A stretch of DNA of 64,000 nt. Source: Burkholderia sp. Ax-1724 (GTDB lineage Bacteria; Pseudomonadota; Gammaproteobacteria; Burkholderiales; Burkholderiaceae). Numbering within the stretch: position 1 is the first letter of the stretch; every line of letters begins with the position of its first letter. This document shows, piece by piece, positions 22,250-31,886 of the stretch. A model generated the notes under the pieces. That model made no database searches. It saw only the letters and a list, made by a program, of their open reading frames with translations, and was not told the DNA's origin. The stretch is taken from contig NZ_VWWL01000003.1 in NCBI RefSeq assembly GCF_011752995.1, positions 186,001-250,000 on the forward strand, written 5' to 3'. The position numbers were made by a program, and so were the translations under genes.

Positions 22250-25200
22250 ATGTCAGACATCGCCGCATCCTCGCAGTCCTCCCCGCCCGTCGCGCTCGTC
22301 AAGGCCGGCCAGCGTTTCGCCTTCGACGGCACGCGCGGCTCGTCCGACGCGCTGCTGATCGCCCGCTACCATCTCGCCTATCGCGAGAAGATGCCGCTGC
22401 TGGCCGTCGTCTGCGAAAGCGCGGTCGATGCGCAGCGGCTCTCGCAGGAAATAGGCTTCTTCGCACCTGAAGCGCGCGTGCGTCTGCTGCCCGACTGGGA
22501 GACGCTGCCTTACGATACGTTTTCACCGCACCAGGACCTCGTCTCCGAGCGCCTCGCGACGCTGCACGATCTCGGCGAGGGCCGCTGCGACATCCTGCTC
22601 GTGCCGGCCACGACCGCCCTGTACCGCATGCCGCCCGCCTCGTTCCTCGCGGCCTACACGTTCTCGTTCTCGCAAGGCGAACGCCTCGACGAGGCGAAGC
22701 TGAAGGCGCAACTGACGCTCGCCGGCTACGAGCACGTGAGCCAGGTCGTGCGGCCCGGCGAATACTGCGTGCGCGGCTCGCTGCTCGATCTGTTCCCGAT
22801 GGGCTCGCCGCTGCCGTACCGGATCGATCTGTTCGACGACCAGGTCGACTCGATCCGCGCGTTCGATCCCGACACGCAGCGCAGCCTCTATCCGGTCAAG
22901 GACGTGCGCCTGCTGCCGGGCCGCGAATTCCCGTTCGACGAAGCCGCGCGCACCGCATTCCGCAGCCGCTGGCGCGAGACCTTCGAGGGCGATCCGAGCC
23001 GCGCGTCGATCTATAAGGACATCGGCAACGGCGTGCCGTCGGCGGGCATCGAATACTATCTGCCGCTGTTTTTCGACGACACGGCCACGCTCTTCCACTA
23101 TCTGCCCGACGGCTCGCAGCTTGCGTTCATCGGCGATCTCGACGCGGCGATCCGGCGCTTCACCAACGACACGAAGCAGCGCTTCAATTTCCTCGCGCAC
23201 GATCGTGACCGGCCGATTCTCGAACCGCAGAAGCTGTTTCTGTCGGACGAGGATTTCTTCACGCTCGCCAAGCCGTTCGGGCGGCTCGTGCTGCCCATCA
23301 ACGGCGGCGGCGCCTGGTCGGTCGCGCTGCCGAACCTCGCGATCGACCGCCACGCCGACGACCCCGTCGCGGCCTTGCGCGCGTATCTGGGCACGACGCC
23401 GAACCGCGTGCTGTTCGCCGCCGAATCGGCGGGCCGCCGCGAAACGCTGCTGCAACTGCTCGCCGACAATCATCTGAAGCCCGCCTCGGCCGACAGCTTC
23501 CAGGACTGGCTCACCGGCGACGCACACTTCTCGCTCGGCGTCGCGCCGCTCGCGAACGGCTTCGCGCTGCCGTGCGACGGCCTCGCGATCATCACCGAAA
23601 CCGAGCTGTACGGGCCGCTCGCGCGCCGCGCGGGACGCCGCCGCCAGGAACAGGCGAGCAACGTCGATTCGATGGTGCGCGACCTGTCCGAGCTGAAGGT
23701 CGGCGATCCGGTCGTGCATTCGCAGCACGGCATCGGCCGCTATATGGGGCTCGTGACGATGGACCTCGGCGAAGGCGAAACCGAGTTCCTGCACCTCGAA
23801 TACGCGGGCGACAGCAAGCTCTACGTGCCGGTCGCGCAGTTGCACGTGATCTCGCGCTACAGCGGCGCCGATCCCGAAAGCGCGCCGCTGCACTCGCTCG
23901 GCTCCGGCCAGTGGGAAAAGGCCAAGCGCAAGGCCGCGCAGCAGATTCGCGACACCGCGGCCGAACTGCTCAATCTCTACGCGCGCCGCGCCGCCCGCTC
24001 GGGCCACGCATTCGGGCTCGAACCGAAAGACTACGTGAAGTTCGCCGAGAGCTTCGGCTTCGAGGAAACGCCGGACCAGGCCGCCGCGATCGCGGCCGTG
24101 ATCGGCGACATGACGAGCGGCAAGCCGATGGACCGGCTCGTGTGCGGCGACGTCGGCTTCGGCAAGACCGAGGTCGCCTTGCGCGCGGCCTTTATCGCGG
24201 TGATGGGCGGCAAGCAGGTCGCGCTGCTCTCGCCCACCACGCTGCTCGCCGAGCAGCACACGCAAACTTTCAGCGACCGCTTCTCCGACTGGCCCGTGCG
24301 CATCGCCGAACTGTCGCGCTTCAAGTCGGCCAAGGAAGTCAACGCGGCGATCCAGCAGATCAACGAAGGCTCGGTCGACATCGTGATCGGCACGCACAAG
24401 CTGCTCTCGTCGGACGTGCAGTTCAAGCGGCTCGGGCTCGTCATCATCGACGAGGAGCATCGCTTCGGCGTGCGCCAGAAGGAAGCGCTGAAGGCGCTGC
24501 GCGCCGAGGTCGACGTGCTGACGCTGACCGCGACGCCGATCCCGCGCACACTCGGCATGGCGCTCGAAGGCCTGCGCGATTTCTCGGTCATCGCGACCGC
24601 GCCGCAAAAGCGCCTCGCGATCAAGACCTTCGTGCGCCGCGAGGAAGACAGCGTGATTCGCGAGGCGATGCTGCGCGAACTGAAGCGCGGCGGCCAGGTG
24701 TACTTCCTGCACAACGAGGTCGAGACGATCGAGAATCGCCGACAGATGCTCGAAGCGCTCGTGCCCGAAGCGCGCATCGCGGTCGCGCACGGCCAGATGC
24801 ACGAGCGTGAACTCGAACGCGTGATGCGCGATTTCGTCGCGCAGCGCGCGAACGTGCTGCTGTGCACGACGATCATCGAAACCGGCATCGACGTGCCGAG
24901 CGCGAACACGATCCTGATCCATCGCGCCGACAAGTTCGGGCTCGCGCAATTGCACCAGTTGCGCGGCCGCGTCGGGCGCTCGCATCACCAGGCGTATTCG
25001 TATCTGCTCGTGCACGATCCGCAGGGGCTCACCAAGCAGGCACAGCGCCGCCTCGAAGCGATCCAGCAGATGGAAGAACTCGGCTCGGGTTTCTATCTCG
25101 CGATGCACGACCTCGAAATTCGCGGCACGGGCGAAGTGCTCGGCGACAAGCAATCGGGCGAGATTCACGAGATCGGCTTCCAGTTGTATACCGATATGCT

Positions 25201-25732
25201 CAACGACGCGGTCAAGGCGCTCAAGAACGGCAAGGAGCCTGACCTCACCGCGCCGCTTGCCGCGACCACCGAGATCAACCTGCACACGCCGGCAATCCTG
25301 CCGTCGGACTATTGCGGCGACGTGCAGGAGCGTCTGTCGCTCTACAAGCGGCTCGCGAACTGCGAACACAACGATTCGATCGACGGCATCCAGGAAGAAT
25401 TGATCGACCGTTTCGGCAAGTTGCCGCCGCCGGCACATGCGCTCGTGGAAACGCACCGTCTGCGGCTCGCCGCGAAGCCGCTCGGCATTTCGAAGATCGA
25501 TGCGGGCGAAGCGGTGATCGGGCTGCAGTTCATCCCCAATCCGCCCGTCGACGCGATGCGGATCATCGAGATGGTGCAGAAGCACAAGCACATCAAGCTC
25601 GCGGGTCAGGACAAGCTGCGCATCGAAACGCGCAGCCCCGATCTCGCAGTGCGCGTCGCGACCGTCAAGGAGACCTTGCGCGCGCTCGGTTCGCCGAGCC
25701 GCGATACGGCAGCCGCCACGGCTGCGCGTTGA
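22250..25732 (+). CDS. mfd: Transcription-repair coupling factor
   Basis: 1160 residues, full length. Order: UvrB-homologous N-terminal part (~1-350), the RNA-polymerase-interacting CarD-like domain from ~484 (VGDPVVHSQHGIGRYMG), and the RecG-like translocase with Walker A Lys639 (CGDVGFGKTEVA), DEEH box 734-737 and GRVGRSHHQAY. The TRG segment follows, then a C-terminal domain. It removes stalled RNA polymerase at DNA lesions and recruits UvrA. A long minus-strand open frame opposite is a shadow. Confidence 0.97.
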   Translation: MSDIAASSQSSPPVALVKAGQRFAFDGTRGSSDALLIARYHLAYREKMPLLAVVCESAVDAQRLSQEIGFFAPEARVRLLPDWETLPYDTFSPHQDLVSERLATLHDLGEGRCDILLVPATTALYRMPPASFLAAYTFSFSQGERLDEAKLKAQLTLAGYEHVSQVVRPGEYCVRGSLLDLFPMGSPLPYRIDLFDDQVDSIRAFDPDTQRSLYPVKDVRLLPGREFPFDEAARTAFRSRWRETFEGDPSRASIYKDIGNGVPSAGIEYYLPLFFDDTATLFHYLPDGSQLAFIGDLDAAIRRFTNDTKQRFNFLAHDRDRPILEPQKLFLSDEDFFTLAKPFGRLVLPINGGGAWSVALPNLAIDRHADDPVAALRAYLGTTPNRVLFAAESAGRRETLLQLLADNHLKPASADSFQDWLTGDAHFSLGVAPLANGFALPCDGLAIITETELYGPLARRAGRRRQEQASNVDSMVRDLSELKVGDPVVHSQHGIGRYMGLVTMDLGEGETEFLHLEYAGDSKLYVPVAQLHVISRYSGADPESAPLHSLGSGQWEKAKRKAAQQIRDTAAELLNLYARRAARSGHAFGLEPKDYVKFAESFGFEETPDQAAAIAAVIGDMTSGKPMDRLVCGDVGFGKTEVALRAAFIAVMGGKQVALLSPTTLLAEQHTQTFSDRFSDWPVRIAELSRFKSAKEVNAAIQQINEGSVDIVIGTHKLLSSDVQFKRLGLVIIDEEHRFGVRQKEALKALRAEVDVLTLTATPIPRTLGMALEGLRDFSVIATAPQKRLAIKTFVRREEDSVIREAMLRELKRGGQVYFLHNEVETIENRRQMLEALVPEARIAVAHGQMHERELERVMRDFVAQRANVLLCTTIIETGIDVPSANTILIHRADKFGLAQLHQLRGRVGRSHHQAYSYLLVHDPQGLTKQAQRRLEAIQQMEELGSGFYLAMHDLEIRGTGEVLGDKQSGEIHEIGFQLYTDMLNDAVKALKNGKEPDLTAPLAATTEINLHTPAILPSDYCGDVQERLSLYKRLANCEHNDSIDGIQEELIDRFGKLPPPAHALVETHRLRLAAKPLGISKIDAGEAVIGLQFIPNPPVDAMRIIEMVQKHKHIKLAGQDKLRIETRSPDLAVRVATVKETLRALGSPSRDTAAATAAR

Positions 25733-25875
25733 GGCGCCGGGGTGTGCGCAGGCATGGTGCGCACATGGCCGATGCGTCAAGTTGAGTTGAGTCGAGTCGC
25801 GCATGAGAGGCGGATCGTGCAACGAAGCATATCGCTCACGCACGCCGCATTACGTACGCCACGTACGGACGATGC

Positions 25876-25906
25876 AGAAAACGGGGGACGTCCCCCCGTT
25901 TTCTGT
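25876..25906. terminator. Long palindrome after mfd, probable terminator
   Basis: The arms AGAAAACGGGGGA and TCCCCCCGTTTTCT differ by one extra C and are separated by CG. On the plus strand the arm ends in GTTTTCTGTCTG. It may also be a dispersed REP-like palindrome. Confidence 0.6.
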
Positions 25907-26007
25907 CTGTCGATGCTGCGCTGCGCCAATGCCGCTTCAGCTGACGAATGCGCTTGCCCGCTTTCGTTTGGGATATGATCGACAGACTAAAATGCCGGAG
26001 TCCAGTC

Positions 26008-27231
26008 ATGTCTCATGCCGCTGAAGCAGCGCAATCCTCCACGTCTTCTGCTCCCGCTTCGCCGATTTCCCTCCCCTGGGTCACCCGCCTCGTCTCGATG
26101 GACACCGTGAGCCGCAACCCGAATCTCGGCCTCATCGAAACCGTGCGCGACGCATTGCGCACGGCCGGCATCGACGCGACGCTCACGCACGGCAAGGGCG
26201 GCAAGTGGGCCAATCTGTTCGCGACGATTCCCGCGCACGATGGCGAAACGAATGGCGGCGTGGTGCTGTCGGGCCACACCGACGTGGTGCCGGTGGACGG
26301 CCAGCAGTGGGACAGCGATCCGTTCAAGCCCGAGATTCGCGGCAACAAGCTCTATGGCCGCGGCACCTGCGACATGAAAGGCTTTATCGGCGCGGCGCTC
26401 GCACTCGTGCCGGACATGCAGCGCACGAAGCTCGCGAAGCCGATTCACTTCGCGCTGTCGTTCGACGAGGAAGTCGGCTGCGTCGGCGCGCCGCTGTTGA
26501 TCGCCGATCTGATGAAGCGCGGCGTGAAGCCGGACGGCTGCATTGTCGGCGAACCGACCAGCATGCGCCCGATCATCGCGCACAAAGGCATCAACGCGTA
26601 TCAGTGCTGCGTGCGCGGCCAGGCCGCGCATTCATCGCTGACGCCCAAGGGCTTGAACGCGATCGAGTACGCCGCGCGCCTGATCTGCTATATCCGCGAC
26701 ATGGCCGACCAGTTCCGCGAGCAAGGCCCGTTCGACGAACTGTACGACGTGCCGTTCAGCACCGCGCAAACCAGCACGATCTCGGGCGGCAACGCGATCA
26801 ACACGGTACCGGCCGAATGCCAGTTCCAGTTCGAGTTCCGCAATCTGCCGACGCTCGATCCCGAGCAGATTTTCGCGCGCATCGAGACCTACGCGCGCGA
26901 CACGCTGCTGCCGAAAATGCTGCGCGAGCATCCGTCGGCCGCGATCGAGATCACGAAGATCGCCGCGGCGCCCGGACTCGATTCGTCTGAACAGGCCGCG
27001 ATCACGCAGCTCGTGCGCGCGCTCACCGCCGATCAGGACAAGCGCAAGGTCGCCTACGGCACCGAAGCCGGACTGTTTTCGAACGCGGGCATTCCGAGCA
27101 TCGTGTGCGGCCCCGGCGACATCCAGCAGGCGCACAAGGCCAACGAATTCGTCGAACTCGAACAGCTCGCGGCCTGCGAGCGTTTTCTCGGCAAGTTCAT
27201 TCATAGCATGTCGGTCGAGGCGGCTCGATGA
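26008..27231 (+). CDS. argE: Acetylornithine deacetylase
   Basis: 407 residues, M20 metallopeptidase family. Metal and catalytic motifs: LSGHTDVVPVDGQ, YGRGTCDMKGF, SFDEEVGCVGAP, the dimerisation-domain insertion around VRGQAAHSSLTPKGLNAIEY, and the C-terminal GPGDIQQAHKANEFV. It hydrolyses N-acetylornithine to ornithine in arginine synthesis. The ATG at 26008 is taken because upstream in-frame ATGs give a non-homologous leader. A TATGAT (25974-25979) could be a -10. Confidence 0.93.
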   Translation: MSHAAEAAQSSTSSAPASPISLPWVTRLVSMDTVSRNPNLGLIETVRDALRTAGIDATLTHGKGGKWANLFATIPAHDGETNGGVVLSGHTDVVPVDGQQWDSDPFKPEIRGNKLYGRGTCDMKGFIGAALALVPDMQRTKLAKPIHFALSFDEEVGCVGAPLLIADLMKRGVKPDGCIVGEPTSMRPIIAHKGINAYQCCVRGQAAHSSLTPKGLNAIEYAARLICYIRDMADQFREQGPFDELYDVPFSTAQTSTISGGNAINTVPAECQFQFEFRNLPTLDPEQIFARIETYARDTLLPKMLREHPSAAIEITKIAAAPGLDSSEQAAITQLVRALTADQDKRKVAYGTEAGLFSNAGIPSIVCGPGDIQQAHKANEFVELEQLAACERFLGKFIHSMSVEAAR

Positions 27232-27386
27232 GACGCGCGAAGTAGCGGTGCGCGCAGCAACGGTGCACAAGACAGCGCGGCAAGGCAACGCCGGGCGGCA
27301 CAAAGTCGTGAGGCAAGGTCCGTCGCACTGAAACTGCACGCCGCGAAACGGGTCTCAGCCATATCGACGACGCCGGAGCTCACGCC

Positions 27387-28421
27387 ATGTCAAGCGCCAT
27401 GCCTCAGCACACGGATCACACGATCGACGGCGAACCGATCCCCACGCTCGACGAAATCGCCGCGCAGCACTTTGCGTTGACGCCGTGGGTCGTGCGCACG
27501 CCAGTATTCGACCGGCTCGATTTTGCATCGCTGCAAGGCACGCCGGTGAATTTCAAGTTCGAACTGCTGCAGGCGGGCGGCAGCTTCAAGGCGCGTGGCG
27601 CATTCACGAACCTGCTCGCGCTCGACGATACGCAAAAGAGCGCGGGCGTGACCTGCGTGTCGGGCGGCAATCATGCGGTGGCGGTGGCGTACGCGGCGAT
27701 GCGTCTTGGCATCGGCGCGAAGGTCGTGCTGTTCAGCGCGGCGAATTCGGCGCGCGTCGCGCTATGCCGCGAGTACGGCGCCGACATCGTCTATGCGGAA
27801 GATCTCGCCGAGGCATTCGAACTGGTGCGCCGCATCGAAGCCGAGGAAGGCCGCTATTTCGTGCATCCGTTCAACGGCTATCGCACGGTGCTCGGTTCGG
27901 CCACGCTCGGCTACGAATGGGCGACGCAAACGCCCGACCTCGAAGCGGCAATCGTGCCGGTCGGCGGCGGCGGGCTCGCCGCCGGTGTCGCCACGGCGCT
28001 GCGGCTCGCGAACCCGAACATCCACGTGTACGGCGTCGAACCCGAAGGCGCGGACGTGATGAGCAAGAGCTTTGCCGCCAACCATACGGTCAGAATGGGC
28101 CATATGCACAGCATTGCCGACTCATTGATGTCGCCGCATACCGAGCAATTCAGCTATGAACTCTGCCGCCGTCATATCGATCGGCTCGTCACCGTTTCCG
28201 ACGATCAATTGCGCGCGGCGATGCTGGTTCTCTTCCAGCAACTGAAGCTCGCCGTCGAACCCGCTTGCGCCGCCGCCACGGCGGCATTGCTCGGACCATT
28301 GCGCGAACCGTTGCATGGCCGGCGCGTCGGCGTCCTGCTGTGCGGCACCAACACGGACCCGGTCAGTTTTGCCGCGCATCTCGAACGCGCGCGTCATAGC
28401 GCGTCACAGTTTCCGCACTAG
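27387..28421 (+). CDS. Threonine/serine dehydratase-like PLP enzyme
   Basis: 344 residues, fold type II. The PLP lysine is Lys68 in GSFKARGA; SGGNHAVAVAYAA and the phosphate loop GGGGLAAGVA are clear, and CGTNTDP is near the end. Likely deaminates threonine or serine to the 2-oxo acid; other substrates such as hydroxyaspartate are possible. It lacks the C-terminal regulatory domain of biosynthetic IlvA. Follows argE by ~155 bases and may share its transcript. Confidence 0.82.
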   Translation: MSSAMPQHTDHTIDGEPIPTLDEIAAQHFALTPWVVRTPVFDRLDFASLQGTPVNFKFELLQAGGSFKARGAFTNLLALDDTQKSAGVTCVSGGNHAVAVAYAAMRLGIGAKVVLFSAANSARVALCREYGADIVYAEDLAEAFELVRRIEAEEGRYFVHPFNGYRTVLGSATLGYEWATQTPDLEAAIVPVGGGGLAAGVATALRLANPNIHVYGVEPEGADVMSKSFAANHTVRMGHMHSIADSLMSPHTEQFSYELCRRHIDRLVTVSDDQLRAAMLVLFQQLKLAVEPACAAATAALLGPLREPLHGRRVGVLLCGTNTDPVSFAAHLERARHSASQFPH

Positions 28422-28522
28422 CGCGTGCCATCTGAAAGCGTTGCTCGTATTGCGGCTAAAACACTAGCCTATCCGCCTCAGATTGGTATTATTCGGCTAT
28501 TCATATCTGGGGAGGTACTTCT

Positions 28523-28969
28523 ATGAGCATAGTTAAAGAATTTAAAGAATTTGCCCTCAAGGGCAATGTGATGGATCTCGCTGTCGGTGTGATTATCGGC
28601 GGCGCTTTTTCCAGCATTGTTAATTCGGTCGTCAAAGACCTGATCATGCCGATCGTCGGGCTCGCTACCGGCGGCCTCGACTTCTCCAATATGTTCATTC
28701 GCCTCGGCGATATTCCGGCGACCTACAAAGGCAGCCCCGGTTCGTACAAGGACCTGCAAACGGCCGGCGTCGCGGTGATCGGCTATGGTTCGTTCATCAC
28801 GGTGTTGATCAATTTCATCATCCTCGCGTTCATCATTTTCCTGATGGTCAAGTTCATCAACAATCTGCGCAAGCCGGCCGAAGCCGCACCGGAAGAACCG
28901 CCGGCGACGCCCGAAGACGTGCTGCTGCTGCGCGAGATTCGCGATTCGCTGAAGAATCAACAGCATTGA
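28523..28969 (+). CDS. mscL: Large-conductance mechanosensitive channel
   Basis: 148 residues. N-terminal amphipathic helix ([20 protein letters not shown]), TM1 with [18 protein letters not shown], a periplasmic loop, TM2 ([20 protein letters not shown]) and a cytoplasmic helix ending [12 protein letters not shown]. It is the emergency release channel for osmotic downshock. A strong GGGGAGGT ribosome site and a terminator downstream mark it as a single gene. Confidence 0.97.
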   Translation: MSIVKEFKEFALKGNVMDLAVGVIIGGAFSSIVNSVVKDLIMPIVGLATGGLDFSNMFIRLGDIPATYKGSPGSYKDLQTAGVAVIGYGSFITVLINFIILAFIIFLMVKFINNLRKPAEAAPEEPPATPEDVLLLREIRDSLKNQQH

Positions 28970-29028
28970 AGAGGCAGTGAAACTCCGGTTCGCGGTTTAA
29001 AGACTGAAAGCCGGAGTCGAAGCAATAC

Positions 29029-29076
29029 AAACACAAAGGCCTGTTGCGATTGCCGTCGCAACAGGCCTTTGTGTTT
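29029..29076 (+). terminator. Strong terminator after mscL
   Basis: A perfect 21-bp stem (29029-29049 with 29056-29076; arm core AAAGGCCTGTTGCGA) and a 6-base loop, followed by TT and preceded by AA, so it can act on both strands. Confidence 0.9.
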
Positions 29077-29186
29077 TTCCCGATTTTTTCTGCACGAAGC
29101 AGCCGGTATGCACCAGCCGTCGCGCCACGCGTACGCCAGCGCATGCCGAAACGTTAAACGTTACGTCAGATCAAAGCACGGACCCC

Positions 29187-31163
29187 TCAGCCGTCCTTGC
29201 GCGCCTTCAACTGCGCCGCGCTGTCGATCATCGTTTCGAGCTGGCCGAAATTGACAGGCTTGGTCAGATGCGAGGTAAAGCCCGCGCTCAGGCAGCGGCG
29301 CACGTCCTCGTCGGTGCCGAAGCCGGTCAGCGCCACGGCCGGCGCATCCGAATGCTCGCGGAACGCCTTGACGAAATCGAGGCCGGTGCCGTCGGGCAAG
29401 CCGACATCGCTGACGATCAGATCGAAGCGCTGCAATTGCGTCGCGGCGAGCGCGTCATCGACGCGTCCGACCACCGTCACCTCATGGCCGAGGCTGTGGA
29501 TGAGCTGCGCCATCACCTCGGCGGTATCCGCGTGATCTTCGATCAGCAGCACGGTCAGCGGACTCGCCGGCTGCACGGTGCTCGGCACCACCACGGGCCG
29601 CGCCGCGGCGGGCGCGGCCGCGGTCGGCAGCGTGATCGTGAAGGTCGCGCCGCAGTGCGGGCCGGGGCTCTGCGCGATCACGCTGCCGCCATGCACGTCG
29701 GTCAGCGCCTTGGTGATCGCGAGGCCGAGACCGAGGCCGCCGAATTGCCGCGTCATGTTCTGGTCGCCCTGCTCGAACGCATTGAACAGCTTGCCGATCT
29801 GCTCCGGCTCGATGCCGATGCCGGTATCCTCGACCGAGATCTGCACGTGCATGCGCTCGTCGCGCGTGCGCACGTAGATGTGGCCGCCGTCCGGCGTGAA
29901 CTTCGCGGCATTGCGAATCAGGTTCCACAGCATCTGTTGCAGACGCGCGCGATCGGCGAGCACGTAGTGATGCGCCGCGTGCTTGTCGATATGCACGTCC
30001 TGCTGCTTGACCTGAATCTCGCTGCGAAAGAGCTCGAGCACGCTGTCGATCACTTCGTGGACGTCGACGGTTTCGAGCGACAGCCGCAGCTTGCCGTTCG
30101 CGACGCGCGTGAGATCGAGCAGATCGTCGATGAGCCGTGCCTCGAGTTCGACGTTGCGGCGAATCATGCGCACGCTGCCGCGCGCCTGGTCGGGCAGATC
30201 GGGGATCATCTCGAGCACGCTCGCGCCCGCGAGCACCGGCGTGAGCGGCGTGCGCAATTCGTGCGACAGCATCGCGAGAAAGCGGTCTTTGGCGCGGTTC
30301 GCTTCCTCGGCGGCCTGGCGCGCGGCCTGCTCCGACGCGAGCAGCCGCTCGCGCTCCTCGATCGCCTCGCGCTGCGAATGAATGTCCGTGCAACTGCCGA
30401 ACCATTTGCTGACGTTGTGCTCGGCGTCGCGCATCGCCACCACGCGCACGTCGAACCAGCGGTACTCGCCATCGTGACGGCGAATCCGCATCTCGTGGCG
30501 ATAGTCGCCGCTCTGGCTGGCGACGGCCTTGAGCCAGCTGCAGCGAATCTCCTCGCGATCGTCGGGATGCACCGCGTCGAGCCATGCGAGACCGTGAGCG
30601 GGACAGGGCTCGGCCATGCCCGTGTAGTCGTACCACTGCTTCGAGAGGAAATCGCAATCGCCGGCCGCGTTGCAGGTCAGCACCAGATGCGGCAGCGCCT
30701 CGGACAGCGTGCGGTAATGCAGCTCGCGATCGCGCAACAGCCACGCTTCGTCCGAGGCGCGTTGCAGCCGCACCTGCGACAGCACGCGCTCGACGGCCTC
30801 GGGCAGATAGTCGAGATAGTCGCCGGACTTCGGCACCACGTCGGACACCCCGGCGCGCAGCGCTTCGATCACGCGCGATTCGTCGGTGAAGCCGGTCACG
30901 AGGATCGCCGGAATGCGCACGCCTTCCGCGCGCAGGCGGCGGAAGAAATCGAGCCCGGTCTCCGGCCCGCTCAGCTGATAGTCGAGCACCAGCAGATCGG
31001 GGGCACCGTTCGCGAGCCGGTCGCGCGCGGCCTCGATGCCGGCGCAGATGGCCACCCGGCAGCCGGCGCGTTCGAGCGACTTGCGCGCGAGCCGCAGGAT
31101 ACCTTCGTCGTCGTCGACGACGAGCACATAGGCGGCATGCGGCGTGGATACTTCGTCGGTCAT
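29187..31163 (-). CDS. Hybrid histidine kinase (REC-PAS-HisKA-HATPase-REC)
   Basis: 658 residues, no membrane segments. N-terminal receiver (VLVVDDDEGILRLARK, LLVLDYQLSG), PAS ~145-270 (LSEALPHLVLTCNAAGDCDF, KWFGSCTDIHSQREA), HisKA with SHELRTPLTP, HATPase with NLIRNAAKFTPDGG, VEDTGIGIEPEQIG and GGLGLGLAI, and a C-terminal receiver (VLLIEDHADTAEVMAQ, LIVSDVGLPDG). A cytoplasmic phosphorelay hub. Last gene of a three-gene signalling cluster with the Rcp-type receiver and CHASE3-like kinase; 113 bases from the upstream gene. Confidence 0.92.
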   Translation of the reverse strand: MTDEVSTPHAAYVLVVDDDEGILRLARKSLERAGCRVAICAGIEAARDRLANGAPDLLVLDYQLSGPETGLDFFRRLRAEGVRIPAILVTGFTDESRVIEALRAGVSDVVPKSGDYLDYLPEAVERVLSQVRLQRASDEAWLLRDRELHYRTLSEALPHLVLTCNAAGDCDFLSKQWYDYTGMAEPCPAHGLAWLDAVHPDDREEIRCSWLKAVASQSGDYRHEMRIRRHDGEYRWFDVRVVAMRDAEHNVSKWFGSCTDIHSQREAIEERERLLASEQAARQAAEEANRAKDRFLAMLSHELRTPLTPVLAGASVLEMIPDLPDQARGSVRMIRRNVELEARLIDDLLDLTRVANGKLRLSLETVDVHEVIDSVLELFRSEIQVKQQDVHIDKHAAHHYVLADRARLQQMLWNLIRNAAKFTPDGGHIYVRTRDERMHVQISVEDTGIGIEPEQIGKLFNAFEQGDQNMTRQFGGLGLGLAITKALTDVHGGSVIAQSPGPHCGATFTITLPTAAAPAAARPVVVPSTVQPASPLTVLLIEDHADTAEVMAQLIHSLGHEVTVVGRVDDALAATQLQRFDLIVSDVGLPDGTGLDFVKAFREHSDAPAVALTGFGTDEDVRRCLSAGFTSHLTKPVNFGQLETMIDSAAQLKARKDG

Positions 31164-31276
31164 GCAGGTCTTCTCTGGCTAGGTTCGGTGCTTATCTTGT
31201 CACGAATGGCTTTCGGTCAGCTTCATGCGGCCTGTCCACGGACTTGTCCCATAGACCGTGGGCGCCGGCGGCCGGG

Positions 31277-31777
31277 TCAGGACGGCGCCAACCGATGCCC
31301 CGGCGGCAGCTTGACCACTTGCAGGAAAAAGCCGAGCCGGCGTACCGCTTCGATGAACACGTCGTATTCGACCGGCTTGCAGATGTAGACGTTGCAACCG
31401 AGCTCGTAGCAGCGCGCGATTTCGCGCGGATCGTCGGTCGTGGTCAGCACGATCACCGGCACCGCAGCGGTTTCGGGCGCTTCCTTCAGACGCCGCAAGA
31501 CCTCGAAGCCGTCCACGCGCGGCATTTTCAGATCGAGCAGCACGACGAGGTTTTCGAGCGTTTCGTGCGGCGGAAAAGGATTGCCGTCGGTATCGCGCGG
31601 GGCGCCCGCGGATGCCGGGCCGAAAAAATAATCGAGTGCCTGCTGGCCGTCGCGAAAGCGCACGAAACCGTTCGAAATGCCGGCGCGACGCAAATTACGC
31701 TCGACGAGCGTCGCATGGCCGTCGTCATCTTCGATCAGCACGATGCTGACCGTTTGCGCGTGACTCGCGTGACTCAT
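31277..31777 (-). CDS. Single-domain response regulator, Rcp1 type
   Basis: 166 residues with only a receiver domain: VSIVLIEDDDGHATLVERNL, phosphoacceptor Asp in VVLLDLKMPRVDGFEVL, VLTTTDDPREIARCY and Lys in NVYICKPVEY. The insertion before VVLLDLKMP (SAGAPRDTDGNPFPPHETLE) is typical of Rcp1-type regulators, which pair with phytochrome-like kinases. No output domain, so it likely passes phosphate between the flanking kinases or acts by protein contact. Confidence 0.9.
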   Translation of the reverse strand: MSHASHAQTVSIVLIEDDDGHATLVERNLRRAGISNGFVRFRDGQQALDYFFGPASAGAPRDTDGNPFPPHETLENLVVLLDLKMPRVDGFEVLRRLKEAPETAAVPVIVLTTTDDPREIARCYELGCNVYICKPVEYDVFIEAVRRLGFFLQVVKLPPGHRLAPS

Positions 31778-31886
31778 ATGCTCTCCCTGCTGAACCGTGC
31801 CGGCGACCGGTCAGGCTGACTGCTGCCGACGTTCGCATCGCTTCTGTGCTGCGTTTGTGCAACATTTGTGCTGCGTTCGTTCTGCC

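Noticed and set aside
22523..25843. 1106-codon minus-strand open frame opposite mfd
   Set aside because: High-GC shadow frame; composition is Arg/Ala/His-rich with no domain, while mfd on the plus strand is complete.
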